Assembly (NCBI GenBank): GCA_003508835.1 | Contig: PUFA01000288.1 | Location: 1,054,001-1,118,000, forward strand | Length of the DNA: 64,000 nt | Reading direction: 5' to 3' | DNA from: Eonycteris spelaea | Lineage: Eukaryota > Chordata > Mammalia > Chiroptera > Pteropodidae | In this document: piece by piece, positions 24,001 through 38,000 of the stretch | Position numbering within the stretch: the stretch's first letter is position 1 | Layout of the letters: each line of letters starts with the position of its first letter | Program-made: the position numbers and the translations under genes | The notes under the pieces: generated by a model | What the model saw: only the letters and a program-made list of their open reading frames with translations | Database searches by the model: none | Told to the model about the DNA's origin: nothing

Positions 24001-26930
24001 ACATTTTTTAATTTTTTGGTATCTTCTTTGACTTATTTGATGTTCAAAAGCATGGTGTTTAATCTCTACATACTTGTGAATTTTCTTGTTCTTTTCCCTG
24101 TAATTGATTTCTGGCTTCTTACCATTGTGATTAGAATAGATGCTTAATATAATTTTAATCTTAAATTTATTAAAACTTGTTTTGTGGTCTACCATATGAT
24201 CTATCCTGGAGAATGTTCCATATGAGCTTGAAAAAAATGTGCATTCTGCTATTATTGGTTGAAATTTTTGTATAGGTTTATTAGGTTTATCTGGTCTAAC
24301 AAGTAATTTAAGTCTAACGTTTATTTATTATCTGTCTGAATGATCTATGTAGTATTGGGGTAGTGAAGTCCCTTATTATTACTGTATTGCTGGCTAGCTC
24401 TCTTCTGATCTGTCAATATACGTTTTATATATTTAGGTGTTCCTCGGTTTGGTGCATAAGTGTTTAAAATTGTTACATTCTCTTGATGAATTGACCCCTT
24501 TATCAATACATAAAGACCTTCTTTGACTCTTGATACCAACTTTATCTTAAAGTCTATTTTGTCTTAATTTAAGTATAGCTATCCCTGGAGACTTTTGGCT
24601 TCTATTTGCATGAAGTATCTTTTTCCATTCCTTCCATTTTAGTCTATGTGTATCCTTAAAGCTGAAGTGTATCTCTTGTAGGCAAGAGACCCATAAATTG
24701 GGTCTTCTTTTATAATTCATTCATCCATTTACATTTAAAGTAATTATTGATAGGTAGAGACTTGCAATTGTGTTTATTGATATTTTTCTGGTGATTTATT
24801 TTATTTTTTCTGGTTTGTTCTGTAATTCCTTTGTTTCTTCCTCTCTTGCTCTCTTCTTTTGTGATGATGATTTTCTGTACTGGTATGTTTTGATTGCTTT
24901 CTCTTATTCTTTTGTATGTCTACTATAAGGTTTTGCATTATGGTTACCATGAAGCTTACATAAAACATCCTATATTTAGAATAGTCTATTTTGCTAGTAA
25001 CAACTTATCTTCTCATACTAAAGCTCTACATGTTGTTCATTTCCACCACTTTTTATGTTTTACATGTAACTCTTTCTATTTTGTGTATCTGTTAACAAAT
25101 TGTACTTAGAGTTATTATAAATGGTTTTGTCTTTTAACCTTCATATCAATTACAAGTGTTTACCCACCACCATACAACATAAGAGTGAGTATTCTGAACT
25201 ATATTTATCTTTACCAGCAAGATTGACATAGTCATGTTTTCCTGTTACTAATTATCATCTTTTCATCTCAGCTTGAAAAATTCACTTTAATATTTTTTAT
25301 AAGGCTGATCTAGTGGTGATGAACTCCTTTAGCTTTTTTTGGAAAACATTTTACCTCTCCTTTTATTCTGAAGAACTTTGCCAGGTAGAGTATTTTTGGC
25401 TGGCAATTTTTTTCTTTCAAAACTTTGAATATATCATCTCACTCCCTTCTGGCCTCAATATTCCTGCTGAAAAAATCGCTGATAGTCCTATGGGGGTTCC
25501 CTTTTAACAAGTTGCTTTTCTTATACTGCTCTTAACATTCTTTCCTTTCTTTAAATTTTGACAATTATAATGTGTCTTGGCATGTATCTTTTTGGATTCA
25601 TCTTACTGAGAACTCTCTGGACATTCTGGATCTGGATTATCTTTCTCTAGTTAGGAAAGTTTTTGGCCGTTATTTTTTTAAATAAGCTTCCTGTCCCTTT
25701 TGCCCTCTTTTCTTCTTCTGGGACCTCTGTAATATGTATATTAATCTGTTTGATAGTGTCCTATAAATCCCTTAAGCAATCTTTACTTCTCACTTTTTTT
25801 TTCTTAAGATTGGATAAATTCCATTGCCCTGTTTTTGATCCTTTCTTTCATTTCACCTAGTTTGATGCTGAACCCCTCAATTGAATCTTTCAGTTCAGTT
25901 ATTGTATTGTTCAGCTCTGTGATTTCTGTTTGGTACTTTTTAATATTTTCTATCTCTCCGATGAATTTCTCACTTTGTGTATTATTACTCTCCTGACTTT
26001 GGTAAGCATCTTATTGACTATTGTTTTGAACACTCTAGTAGGTAAGTCACTTATCTTCGTTTCACTTATATATGTTTCTGGAGTTTTATCTTCATCTTTT
26101 ATTGAGAATATATTCCACTGTTTCTTCATTTTCCTTGATTCTCTGTGTTGGTTTCTGTGCATTAGATAAAACAGCCACCTTTCCCAGTTTTGACATAATT
26201 ATCTCATATAGGAGATGAACCTCAATAATCAGCTCAACCTAAGCTTCTGGTTGTCTCTAAAACTTTTGTGATTGCTCAAAATACCTTCTTTGTTTTTAGT
26301 AATTCACAGTATTTGAGGGTGTGCCAAGACCTGTCAGTCTCTCAAAGGAGAATATCAGAGTCGGCACCTAAATTAAGGCTAGTTAAAAACTGTACTCTCA
26401 GTTACCAGCTGGGAAAATATGTTGCTAAGTCCTTTTCTGGAAAAAAAAAAATGGGAGATGGGCATTTTTGCCCATTCCTCTGTTAGGCCAAGGTGTATAC
26501 CCACAGTGAGTGGGGTAGGAGTGGAGGTGCTTCTGCACCCATTAAGGACTGTTTGTTTGCTACAGTCCTATGGGATGCATGAATACAAGTCTTGCTGGCT
26601 ATTAGGGCCAAGTGATCCAGGGGCCTTTAGGTGGCTGCTGTAAAATTTGGGCCCCAGATGTTTGTATAAGCTCCTTCTAAAGAGTTCCTGGTAATATGGT
26701 TTTATTATTGGAACAAGCTGGAAGGAGGTATGAGAGGTGTCTTCCACTTTCCCAGGACTTGCAAAGATCACAGCCTTAGATGCCTGATAAATTAGAAGCC
26801 TGGCCCTCAGGCAGCATCTTTTAAAGTATCCAGTTAGACCTCTTTCATGGAAAGATTGGGAGTTCTGTGGTTTTGCCTGCTCCTTTGAGATGAGCCCTGA
26901 GAGTATAGTCATGGCTAGTGCTCACACAGC
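21064..26930 (-). mobile_element. LINE-1, nearly full length and decayed, intron 8
   Basis: The poly(T) end is at 21,064-21,075. Then follow the 3' UTR, ORF2 (an endonuclease fragment at 24,345-24,539 reading NTYAPN), an ORF1-like part near 25,300-26,160, and 5' UTR to about 26,930. All frames are broken by many stops, and no target duplication was found. A T16 run near 22,600 replaces a few hundred bases of ORF2. Confidence 0.8.
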
Positions 26931-27057
26931 CATTAAGAATTGCTTCTTTGTTTCAAGGATGTGCGAGATGCATACCTGGGCTTTCACCTTGTGGAACTCC
27001 CATATCATAATAAAGCCTTCTTTCACCAGAGAAGGTATTTAGATGACATACGGTATA

Positions 27058-27300
27058 AAACAGTGAAAAGAGCATAGGATTTGTATGTTGAAGATTTGAG
27101 TTTCAGCCTGGATTGTTCTATGGAATAATATGATTATCCACATGTGATCTCAAATCAGTAATTTAAACTTTGAGTCATGGTTTCCTCATCTGCAAAATGG
27201 GAATAAGATTAATAGTTTCTTATATGATAACTGAAAAAATAAACATGAAAAATGGAAAGGTGAAATAAACTAAAAGCTGTGTATATAAATATTATTATAT
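27058..27300 (+). repeat. MIR SINE in intron 8
   Basis: Contains AAAGAGCATAGGATTTGTAT and TTTCCTCATCTGCAAAATGG followed by GGAATAAGATTAATAG, the MIR consensus order. Confidence 0.75.
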
Positions 27301-27319
27301 AATGTTTCCTAACTTTTGT

Positions 27320-27490
27320 TACTCTCATACTCTGTATCTGCCTTTGTTTACTTGTCTCATCACTAAAATATATGTTCCAAAAGTGGTGATTTTGTGAGTC
27401 TTATTCACAGCTTTACCCACATTGCCTTAAAAAGTACATAACTGGCAAATAGTAGGTGCTAAAAACATTGACTGACTGAATGAATAAATG
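27320..27490 (+). repeat. L2 LINE 3' end in intron 8
   Basis: Ends with GGCAAATAGTAGGTGCTAAA followed by GACTGACTGAATGAATAAAT, the L2 tail. Confidence 0.7.
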
Positions 27491-28717
27491 ACCTCATTTT
27501 CAGGATTTTGCTACCTATAGACAGCATAACACTTTTAACTCCTGATTCCACTGGTTTTATTGCTCCCCCATTTTTCATCCATCGTCATTATCATGTTAGC
27601 ATCTATTTGAGTGTTTACTTTGCCCCAGGAATTATGTTCTCTCTTCCTATTCTCTTGCAATGCACTCACTCTGATCTCTGCACATCTCTGTACTACTTGC
27701 ACCATTACCTGATGTTGGTCCAGTTGTTATGATTGGACACACATCCCTTTGTACTCCTCTCTAAATTTGATGCGATCTCAGACTGCAAGAAGACATGATT
27801 GGTAATTTAACTTTTATAGAATATAGAATATGGAACAGAGGCCTTATGTTGATGAACTATGTCATACCACATAGTTCAGTCCTGTGCAAAATAAAACATG
27901 TAACCACTGTCTTCTCCGGTCATAGAAATCTATGTCATGCTCTAATCTCCAGTTACACATTAATGTTTTTATTGTAATTATCACTTCCTATCCTGAGCTA
28001 TTTACATTTCTTGTCTTTCTTATTGGACTATAAGTAATTAAAGGTCAATGGGGATGAATAAAGAGTTAACAAAATCCTTCCTCTTTGCCCATGCAAATTC
28101 ACTGTAGGTCCACCTGAAAACCTGATAAAGGTAGAATGTTACCCATGTTATCAGCCAGATTGCTATGGTAAAATGGCATCTGACTAGCAAATAGCATCAG
28201 AACTGGAGGACTATGAATAATGTATAAATTCCTACTGTGAGCCATAGCTTTCTGAGTATAATGTATCTTGAAACCAAGAGATCACCTTAGCTGAGCAGGA
28301 AACTATACCTATAGAGCTATGACAGGGGATACTGGTTGGTTCCTATACTGAGCTTGAGGCTCCTCTGCCAGGATGGCTCTTACTCATAACTGTTTCCACT
28401 CTCTGAAACCTGAGATGTCACTTCAGAATAGGGGATGGATAGTCTCTGAACTGCTGTGAGAACTCCCACTGATGCTGCCTTTCTAGTATGTTATGTTTCC
28501 CATCCTATATACTACTGAGGGGCTATGGACCAGGCATTTGGGGAATGCAAATTTGATTTAGTTCTGCCTAAAACAACCTAGAGCAGGTATTTCAAAGGCA
28601 TAACAGGTCCAAGTTTTAATTGAACTAATCACTGCTGAGAATTTCCCTAACAAATAAGCTAAGAGATCTTAGCAAGAGCAAGAATCAAAACATGTCCCAT
28701 CTCTGAACTATCCTTAC

Positions 28718-28782
28718 CTGAATTGAAAAGAGGTTTGTATAAGTTTCTTTCTTTATATTCCTCATGTGGACAGTGGCAATCA
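28718..28782 (-). CDS. Coding exon 8
   Basis: A 65-nt exon with acceptor CCCTCCACAG and donor TCAG|GTAAGG. It encodes V then IATVHMRNIKKETYTNLFSI and Q (conceptual residues 253-274). This aligns position for position with VLAAINLQKLHQDTFNQLHKVQ of GLB1L3. The phase matches exon 7 (G|TG) and it ends in phase 0. The frame is intact. Confidence 0.85.
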
Positions 28783-29748
28783 CTGTGGAGGGAAAAAAGA
28801 AACTCTGTTTTATAGGTTCTACTACAAGCACTGTCAGGTTGGGTCCGGGTGAGGGGGGCTTACTACTAGACCCAGGATGGAGAACTGGATCTCAACACCT
28901 CATGCACCACACACCTCACAGATATTTCAAATTAACAGTTTATGGCTTACAGTTAATAATAAAAATATGATTCTACATTTGTATCCATACATTCACTATA
29001 CAAAACATCCCTTTATTTAGCATTTATAATGAATGACCCAGAGAATAAAGACGGCAGTTAAAATAAACCACATTATACTGATGAGTAAATGAAAAAAAAA
29101 TGAACCCAAAATAGTCTAAGATCTACAACTTTATTATAGGTCTCCTGACTTCTAATTAAGAACACTATTTCTGCCTCTCCCACTACAAAATGAAGAACTG
29201 CCATAAAGTCTGAGGACAGACCAACACAGGAGAAAGGACCTGAAGAACTGCTTGGGTTAAAGTATTTCAAAAAGCATTGATCTCTGGCTCTGTCTGTATA
29301 CATTTTTTCCTTTTTATTTGTATTTACCCATATTTCTTCCTTGTAATTCTATGCCATGTTTCTCTACTTCTTTTATCCCCTAGACTTATTTACCCTATGA
29401 GATTCTGAGGCTAGGCCCATGACAATACTATTTATCTGACCTCATATCCACTTTCTGTCACTCAGTCATGGTCATTTGGTAATAACAGAGAGGGCCTTTA
29501 CTTTAGCCACTAAGGGTTAGGAGGATGGAGTAAGTGTTCTGCACTTTGATGCTCTGTGGGTAACCCCTGATGAAGCAGCAAGGTAGGGACTGGTTCCTTA
29601 ACTCAGCTTTAACTGCAAGCCCTCACTACTTTGAACCAAAAACTATAGGTACCTATCCATAGGAAATGAAAAAAATGAAGCATCCGAGGGACTTCTGTTC
29701 TGCTTCAGACTTAACTAGTAGAAAAACAGGGAAAATCTAAAATTGTAC

Positions 29749-29829
29749 CCTTATTCAAGTGGCCTCTTATTATTTCTTGTCCATCATCAGCAGTCATGAG
29801 CATCGCCTTGATCCCTCTTTCACCAGGGC
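29749..29829 (-). CDS. Coding exon 7, with a one-base deletion
   Basis: An 81-nt exon where the GLB1L3 phase pattern requires 82. It begins ALVKEG after acceptor CTCCACAG, then shifts at the GGG run before ATC. In the second register it reads IKAMLMTADDGQEIIRGHLNKG, against GIVELLLTSD...GHTKG in GLB1L3. The donor AAGG|GTACAA leaves one base of a Val codon, which exon 8 completes exactly. The segment is less conserved than its neighbours. Intron 6 upstream is 10 kb and carries a nested full-length L1. Confidence 0.8.
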
Positions 29830-30779
29830 CTGTGGAGACATTTGGTAAGGTAAATAAATCCAGGTGCCATGGGGTTGCTTCTTTCTGGGTGAAAAAAAAA
29901 ATGGCAGTTAAAAAAAAATACTGAAAAAAAATACTGGAATGAAGCTGAGGAACAGAAACAAAAAAACAAAAAACTATTTATAAGTTAGTGAATTAGAGCC
30001 AAAAAAATGATACCTGCCTTATCCTCAGCAAGGCCAAAGTGACAATTTGTCAAACGTAAAGGAAGAAGCAGTTGGACTATTTGCATTTACCTTAGAGTAC
30101 AATGCTTTCACCTAAGGACCTGAATCCTGGATTTTCTCCAGTGCATCAGAGAATTTAAGACAAATCTCCACACTGTCACTAAAATTAACAACACCCATGC
30201 ACCCAAATTCACAGGATGGATTTGGGAATACACACACAACTGCTGGTTTTTCTTTAGTCAATAGTGAATTCAGGTTAAGTTTTGGCTTAGTCAATCCATG
30301 GTCACATTTGTTGCTGAATAATCCTTTAATGTCCATACTTTAACTAGAAATAGCTCTAGAGAGATTGTAAATCAAAGAAAGAAGAGGCTATGGAAGTTAT
30401 CTAATTGAGGAATAAAATACTGAGGCTATAACAGATACTAAGAAAAGCCAAAAGTATGCCTTCCTGAGACTTTAGATCAGAATATCCTAAAGGCGAAACT
30501 ATCCCTACAATTATCTTAGAGCCACTTATTGAATGTGAAGAAGTAGTTTGCTACTAAAGAACTCTTGAATTAAAGAAAGGCAGAGAGGTGAATCAAATAA
30601 GAGAGAGAAGCAAACATGCCATGTGTTAATCATAGTCAACCCTCCACTACTATAGGGTCTATCAAAATGCAATGTTTCAAGTCTATAGCCCCAGTTAGGT
30701 GACCATATAACTTTTCATACAAACTAGAACATTTGAGAATGAAAGAAGGTGGTAAACAAAATTCATGGATCACTACTCA

Positions 30780-31236
30780 GAGATAGCAACAGATTCTTCT
30801 AGGGATGGCGGAATATTTTGCTTTAGACTAACATTTCTTCTAATAACACCTAGACAAACTGAACAAAAATATTTTTAAAAAACTTATTGAAGATTCTGGA
30901 TACATATCAGGGCAGGAGACAAGTTTCCAGAGAGGCAAGAGGCCCAAAGAGATGAACCTAGCATTTTGTGTTGATTTTCCCTTGAGACATGAGCTAATTC
31001 TTAAACCATCAGCTGAGAGGCCAATAAGCTGAGCAGAATTTTTCAGCAAATTTATAAGACTTGGGGGAGGGGGAATTACAGTTCAGGAAATGCCAAGGTT
31101 GAGAGGCCATGAAAAAACCTAGGCTTTCAGCTGAGACCCAAAGGGCTATCCCCTAGATATAAAGGTGAAGAATGAATTGGACTTGTTATTGTAAGAATTG
31201 ATACCCAGCTCTAAATCATTGAAACTACCTTCCAGA

Positions 31237-31279
<43 letters not shown>

Positions 31280-32056
31280 AAGATTATCAAGAGCTTCAAA
31301 TGATCTCTAATATTTTCATAAGTAAATGACATTGGATCGAAAATTAGACATACCACAAAACAACATTTCACTGACATCATGAGGACAAAAGACACCAGAA
31401 ATAGATACAAAGAAGATCAGATATTAGGTCTATTAGACATAGACTTTGAATTAATTATAATTAGTATGTTCAAAAATTAAAGAAAAATAGAAAATTTCAG
31501 CAAAGAAATAAATACTATGGAAAAATAAAAATTCTAGGAAATTATAATATCTGAAATTAAGAATGTAATGAGTAGGTTTAACATCAAATTAGACAAAGTT
31601 GAAAAAATTAATGAAATAGAAGATAGCTTAGAAGCAATTATTCCAAAGAGGGTACAATATATATGTAAAATATGATGAAAATAAATCTAAAATGTGTATA
31701 ATTAAAGTCCCAGAGGACAGGATAAAATAAATGGAGCAGATAATTGCCGAGAATTTACCAAAAACTGATTAAACACTTCAAGACACAAATCGAAGAGTGT
31801 AAAAAATATAAGCAAGATAAGTAGAAAGAAAACCACACCTAGGCAAATCTTAGTAAAATTGCTAAAAAACAGAGAAAAAAATCTTTTAAAAGGCCAAGAG
31901 AGAAAGACACTTCACCTTCAAAAAAATAATTTTATCGATACTTGACTTTTTGTTTTTAGCAAGAGAAAACAATCAAATTTAACAAATACATATATATGGG
32001 AACCCTGCATACATGAGAGAGTCAGAGACCCCACATGCAGAAGTTCTTGACTTCTT
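30780..32056 (+). mobile_element. Old L1-type element, left part
   Basis: ORF1-like A-rich sequence on the plus strand, including a pure A35 run at 31,240-31,274. It is cut at 32,056 by the insertion of a minus-strand L1 and resumes at 38,798. Confidence 0.65.
31240..31274. repeat. Poly(A) tract, 35 bases
   Basis: Uninterrupted A run inside the older L1-type element. It is an internal tract, not an element tail, because L1-like sequence continues on the same side. Confidence 0.95.
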
Positions 32057-35000
32057 TTTTTAAATGATGTATATTGACATACACCATTATGTTAGTTTCA
32101 GGTATAAAACATGATTCAACCTTTGTATACATTGCAAAATGATCACAAGTCTATCCTGTGTTCCCATAAAAATTACAAAAAAAATTTTCTTACCATGATA
32201 ACTTTTAAGGTTTACTTTCTTAGCAGCTTTCAAATGTGCCATACAATATTACCAATAGTCAGTCAGTATGCCTGTACATTACATCTTCATGTCTTTATGT
32301 TAGAACTGGAAATTTTTACCTCTTGATCTTTTTTACCCATTTTGTTCATCCTCCAAACCAGTCTCACCCCTGGCAACCACAAATCTGTTCTCTGTAAGAT
32401 TTGTTTTGTTTGTTTGTTCATTTGTTTTGTTTTTTAGAATCTGCATATAAGTGAAATCATATGGTATTTGTCTTTCTATGTTGGACTTATTTCACTTAGC
32501 ATATACCTTTAAGGTCCACTCATATTGTTACAAATGGCAAGATATGATTCTTTTTATGTCTGAGTAGTATTCTATTGTGTGTGCATCACACCTTCTTTAT
32601 CCATTCATCCATCCATGGACACTTAAATTGTTTCCGTATCTTGGCTATATCAGTAATGCTGAAACGAACATAGAGGTGAATATGGTTTTTTGAATTTGTG
32701 TTCTTGTTTTCTTTGGATAAATACCCAGATGTGAAATTGCTGAATCATGTGCTAGTTCTATTTTTAATTTTTGAGAACCTCCATACTGTTTTCCAAAGTG
32801 GCTACTAATTTATATTCCCACCAACAGTGATGAAGCTTCCTTTTTCTCCACATTCTTGCAATACTTTGTTATTTCTTGTCTTTTTGATAACAGCCATTCT
32901 GACTGGTCCAAGGTGATATATCATTGTGATTTTCATTTAGATTTCCCTGATGATTTGTAATGAACATTTGTTCATGTGCCTATTGGCCATCTGTATGTCT
33001 TCTTTGAAAAAATGTCTATTCAGATTTTCTGCCCATTTTTAAACTGATTTCTTGTTTTTTATGATTGATTTGTATGAGTTCTTTACATATTTTGGATGTT
33101 AACCCCTCATCAAATATATGATTAGCAAATGCCTTCTCCCATTCAAAAAGTAATCATTTCACTTTGTTGGTAGTTTCCTTCATAGTGCAGAAGTTTTTTT
33201 AGTTTAATGTATTCCCATTTGTTTATTTTTCCTTTTGTTGCCCTTGCTTTTGGAGTTGGGTCAAAAAAATCAGTGCCAAGATCAATGCCAAGGAGCTCAC
33301 CTCGTTTTTTCTAGTTTTATGGTTTTAAGTCTTAATTCAAGTATTTAACCATTTTGAGTTAATTTATATGTTCAGTATAAGACAGTGGTCCCGTTTTCCC
33401 CAACACCATTTATTGAAGAGACTGTCCCTTCTCATTGTATATTTTCGCCTTTTTTGTTGTAAATTAATTGGCCATATATACATAGGCTTATTTCTAAGTT
33501 CTCTTATTCTGTTCTGTTGACCTATGTGTCTGTTTTTATGTCAATGCCATACTATTGTGAACACTATAGCTATAGTTTAAAATCATGGAATGTGATAATT
33601 ACAGCTTTGTTCTTTGTTCTCAAGATTGCTTTGACTCTTTAGTCTTTTGTGGTTCCATACAAATTTTAGGATTGTTTGTTATATTTCTGTGAAAATGTCA
33701 TTGGAATTTTGATAGGGATTGCATTGAATCTGCAAAATGCTTTGTGTAGTATGGACATTTTAACAATATTAATTTTTACAATCCATAAACATGAAATGCC
33801 TTTCCATTTATTTCTGTCTTCTTCAACTTGTCATCAATGACTTAGTTTTCCACACATAGGTCTTTTACTTTCTTGGTTCAATTTATCCCTAGGCATTTTA
33901 TGCTTTACAATGTAATTGTAAACAAAAATTTTTTTCTTAATTTTTCCTTCTGATAGTTTATTGTTAGTATATAAAAATGCAACAAATTTTGTATACTGGT
34001 TTTGTACCCTGCACCTTTACTTGTTAGTTCTAATAGGTTTTCTTTGGGGAGGCGGGGAGGTGAAGTCTTTAAGGTTTTCTATATATAAAATCATGTCATC
34101 CACAAATAGTGACAGTTTTTCATCTTCATTTCCAATTTAGATGCTTTTGTCTTTTTCCTGTCTAATTGCTCTGGATAAGTCTTCCAATACTACATTGAAT
34201 AAGAGTGAAGAGAATGGGCATCCTTGTCCTGTTTCTGATCTTAAAGGCAAAGCTTTCAGCTTTTTGCTGTTCAATATGATGTTAGCTGTGGGCTTGTCAT
34301 ATATAGCCTTTATTATGTCAAAGTATATTCCCTTTATACCTACCTTAAGAATTTTTATCATAAATGAATATTGAATTTTGTCAAATGATTTTTTTTCATC
34401 TACTGAGATGATCATAAAATTTTTATCCTTCATTTTGTTAATGTGGTGTATCATATTGATTTATAGATATTGAACCACTCTTGCATCTCTGGAATAAATC
34501 TCACTTGATTCTGGTATATGACCTTTTGATGTGTTAGTGAATTTAGTTTGCTAATATTTTGTTGAAGATTTTTGCATTCACTTTTATCAGGAATATGACC
34601 TGTAATTTTTCTTTCTTTTTTTTTTTTGTTGTCCTTGTATGTATTTGTTTTCAGGGTAACGCTGACCTCAATGAGTCTAGAAGCAATCCCTCCTCTTTAG
34701 TTCTTTAGAAGAGTTTGAGAATAGTTGTTAAATCTTTGAATGTTTGGTAGAATTCACCAGTGAAGCCATCTAGCCCTGGATTTTTGTTTGTTGGTAGGTT
34801 TTTGGTTACTGATTCAATTTCCTTACTAGTAATTAGCCTGTCAGATTTTCTGTTTCTTTGTTTGGTCTTGAAAATTGCATGTTTCTAGAAATTAATCCAT
34901 TTCTTCTAGGTTGTCTAATTTTTTGTCATATAATTGTTCATAGTTGTCTCATACTTCTTGTATTTATTTTTTGGTATCACTTGTAACATCTTTCATTTGT

Positions 35001-38000
35001 GGTTTTATTTATTTGAGCTCTCTCTATATATTTTTCTTAGTTTCTCTTAGAATCTAGGTAAGTGTGTCAATTTTGTTTATCTTTTCAAAGAACTCAGCTC
35101 TTAGTTTCATTGATCTCTTCTATCGTCTTTTTGTATCTATTTCCTTTATTCCCACTCTGTTCTTTATTATTTCCTTCTTTATACTAACTTTGGCCTTCTT
35201 TTTTCTTTCTTTTTTTTAGTTCCTTTAATTGTAATGTTTTACTAAGATTTTTCTTGTTTCTTGAGGTAGACCTGTATCTTTATAAACTTCCCTTTAGACT
35301 GCTTTTGCTGTATCTCATAGATTTGAATATGTTCACTTGTGTCAAGATGATTTTTTATTTCTCCTTTGATTTCTGTATTGGCCTATTGATTGTTTAATCA
35401 GCACGTATTTCTGATTCTTCTAGTTTTTGTGGAATTGACCTCTAGTTTCATACCATTAAGGTCAAAAAAAGATGCTTGATATAATTTCAATCTTCTCAAA
35501 TTTATTGAAATTTATAGCCTAACGTGATCTATTCTGGATAATTCCCATGCACACTTGCAAAAAATTTGTATTATTCTGCTTTGGGGTGGAATGTTCTGTA
35601 TATATCTATAAAGTTCATCTGTTCTAATGTTTCATTTAAAGCCAATGTTTCCTTATTGTTTTTCCATTATGATCTATCCACTGATATCAGTAGTATATTA
35701 AAAAGTCCTTTACTATGATTGTATTTCTGTCCATTTCTCCCTTTAGGTCTGTTAATATTTGTTTTATATATTTAGGTGCTTCTACATTTGGTGCATAAAT
35801 ATTTACAATTATTGTATCTTTTTGCTGGGTTGACACCTTTACATTATGAATGCCCATCTGTCTTTTATCACACTCTTTGTTTTAAAGTCTATTTCATCTG
35901 ATATAAGTATAGCTATCCCATCTTTCTTTTGGTTTCCATGTGCATGAAACATCTTTTTTTCACCCCTTTACTTTCAGTCGCTGTATGTATATCCTTATAT
36001 CTGAAGAGAGTCCCCTGTAGAAAACATACACATGGTCTTTTTTTTTTTTTTTAATCCATTCAGCCATGCTATGTTTTTTATTGGAGGAGTTAGTCCATTT
36101 ACATTTAAAGTAATGTGGATATATATGTACTTACTGTCATTTTGTTCATTATTTCTGGCTGTGGTACAGATCTCCATTTCTTTCTTCTCTTGCTTCATTC
36201 CCTTATGGTTTAATGACTTCCTTTAGTGTTATGCTTAGATTTTCTTCTTTCATTATCTTTATGTATTTAAGTTTATGCTTTCTGATTACCATAAGGCTTA
36301 CATATAACAGCCTATATATATAGTCTATTTTGAGTTGACTGCAAATTAAGTTTAAATGCACTCTAAATCTCTACATTTTTACTACCCCACACTCATTTTA
36401 GATTCCTGATCACAATTTTCATGTTTTTTTGTGTATCCCTTAAATAATTAATAGTTATATTATTTTTACTACTTTTGTCTTTAAACTTCATACTAGATTT
36501 AGATGATTAATCTACCACCTTTACTATATATTTACCTTTACCAGTAAGATTTTTACTTTTGTTATGTTTTTTCTTGTTACTAATTAGTGCCTTTTTTTTT
36601 TTTTTTCAGCTTAAAGAAGTCCCTTTAACATATCTGTTAGGCCAGTATCATGGTAATAAACTCCTTTAGCTTTTGTGTGTCTAGGAAGCTCTTTATCTCT
36701 CTTTCAATTTTGAATTATAATCTTGCCAGGGAGAGTATTCTTAGTTTAAAAGTTTTCTTATTATCATTTTCAGAAACTTTGAATGTATCATGCCGTTTCC
36801 TTCTGGCATGCAAAGTTTCTACTGAGATATCTGCTGATACCTTTAAGGTGCAGGTGGGTTCCTTTATAAAAAGTTGTTTTCTCTTGCTGTTTTAAGGTCC
36901 TCTAGTTCTTTAAACTGACACTTGAATTATCATGTGTCTTGATATGGGTCTTTTAGTTCATCTTGTCTGGAACATTGGGCTTCCCTGGCTTTGAATGTCT
37001 GTTTCTTTTCCCAGGTTAGGTAATTTTTCACTGTAAATTGTTCAAAAAGTTTCTTCCCTGTTCTTTCTCTCTTCTCTATCTGGGACCCCTAAACATGAAT
37101 GTTATTCAACTTGATGTTCTCTCAGAGGTCCCTTAAGCTATCTTCACTTAAAAAAAAAAATTTCTTTTGCTGCTCTGTTGGGGTGAGTTCCACTGCTCTT
37201 TCTTCCAGATGACTGAATTCTTCTGTTTCATCTCTTCTGTTGTTGAAGGCCCTTATTGTATTTTTCAGTTCTATTTTTGTATTCTTCAGCTCTATGACTT
37301 CTTTTTGGTAATTTCTTTATTTTCTATCTTTTGTATAAGTTCTCACTGTTTCATCCATTTTCTCAGTTTGGTGAGCATCTTCATGACCATTATTTTGAAC
37401 ACTTTATCAGGCAATTTCCTTATCTATGCTTCATTAATGTTTTTTTTTTTTCCCTACTACTTTCATTAGGAATATAGCCTTTGTCTCCTTTTCTCGACTC
37501 TCTTTTTTGTTTCTAAGTATTAGGCAAACAGCTATCTCTTTGTCTTGAAGGACTGGCCCTGTGTAATAGATTAACCTTATTGTTTAATCTTGCCCTAGTT
37601 CCTGGTTGTCTCTTAAACCTTTGTGATTACATAAGCAGCCTGATTTTTTTTTCTTGGTAGGTCCCAGTTTTTGAAAGTTTGCCAATACCTGTGAGTGTTC
37701 TTGAGGGAGGGACCTCAGTCAACACTTGTTTCAGAATGATCGAAAGCTAGACCCTCAGTCAGCAGCTATTCTATACAGATATATACAGTCCTGTGGGGCA
37801 TGATCACAGATCCTGCTGGCCACCAGACAAGGTGATCTGGAGGTATCCCTTATTGATTGCTGCAAAACTGGGGGCTTTGGATGAATGTATGAGCTCTTTC
37901 TGGTGGTGGTGAACTAAAGAGAGGCCAAGGGAGACTGCATAGACAGTAACCCCCAGCCTATGTTCCCTAAGAGCACTTTTGTAGCCTCTAGAATTGTGGT

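Noticed and set aside
30112..30336. Frame considered as a missing GH35 exon
   Set aside because: The translation does not align to any GLB1L segment, and exon 7 was found at 29,749-29,829 with the right phase.
34141..34374. 77-residue plus-strand frame
   Set aside because: Antisense shadow of the L1 reverse transcriptase read on the minus strand.
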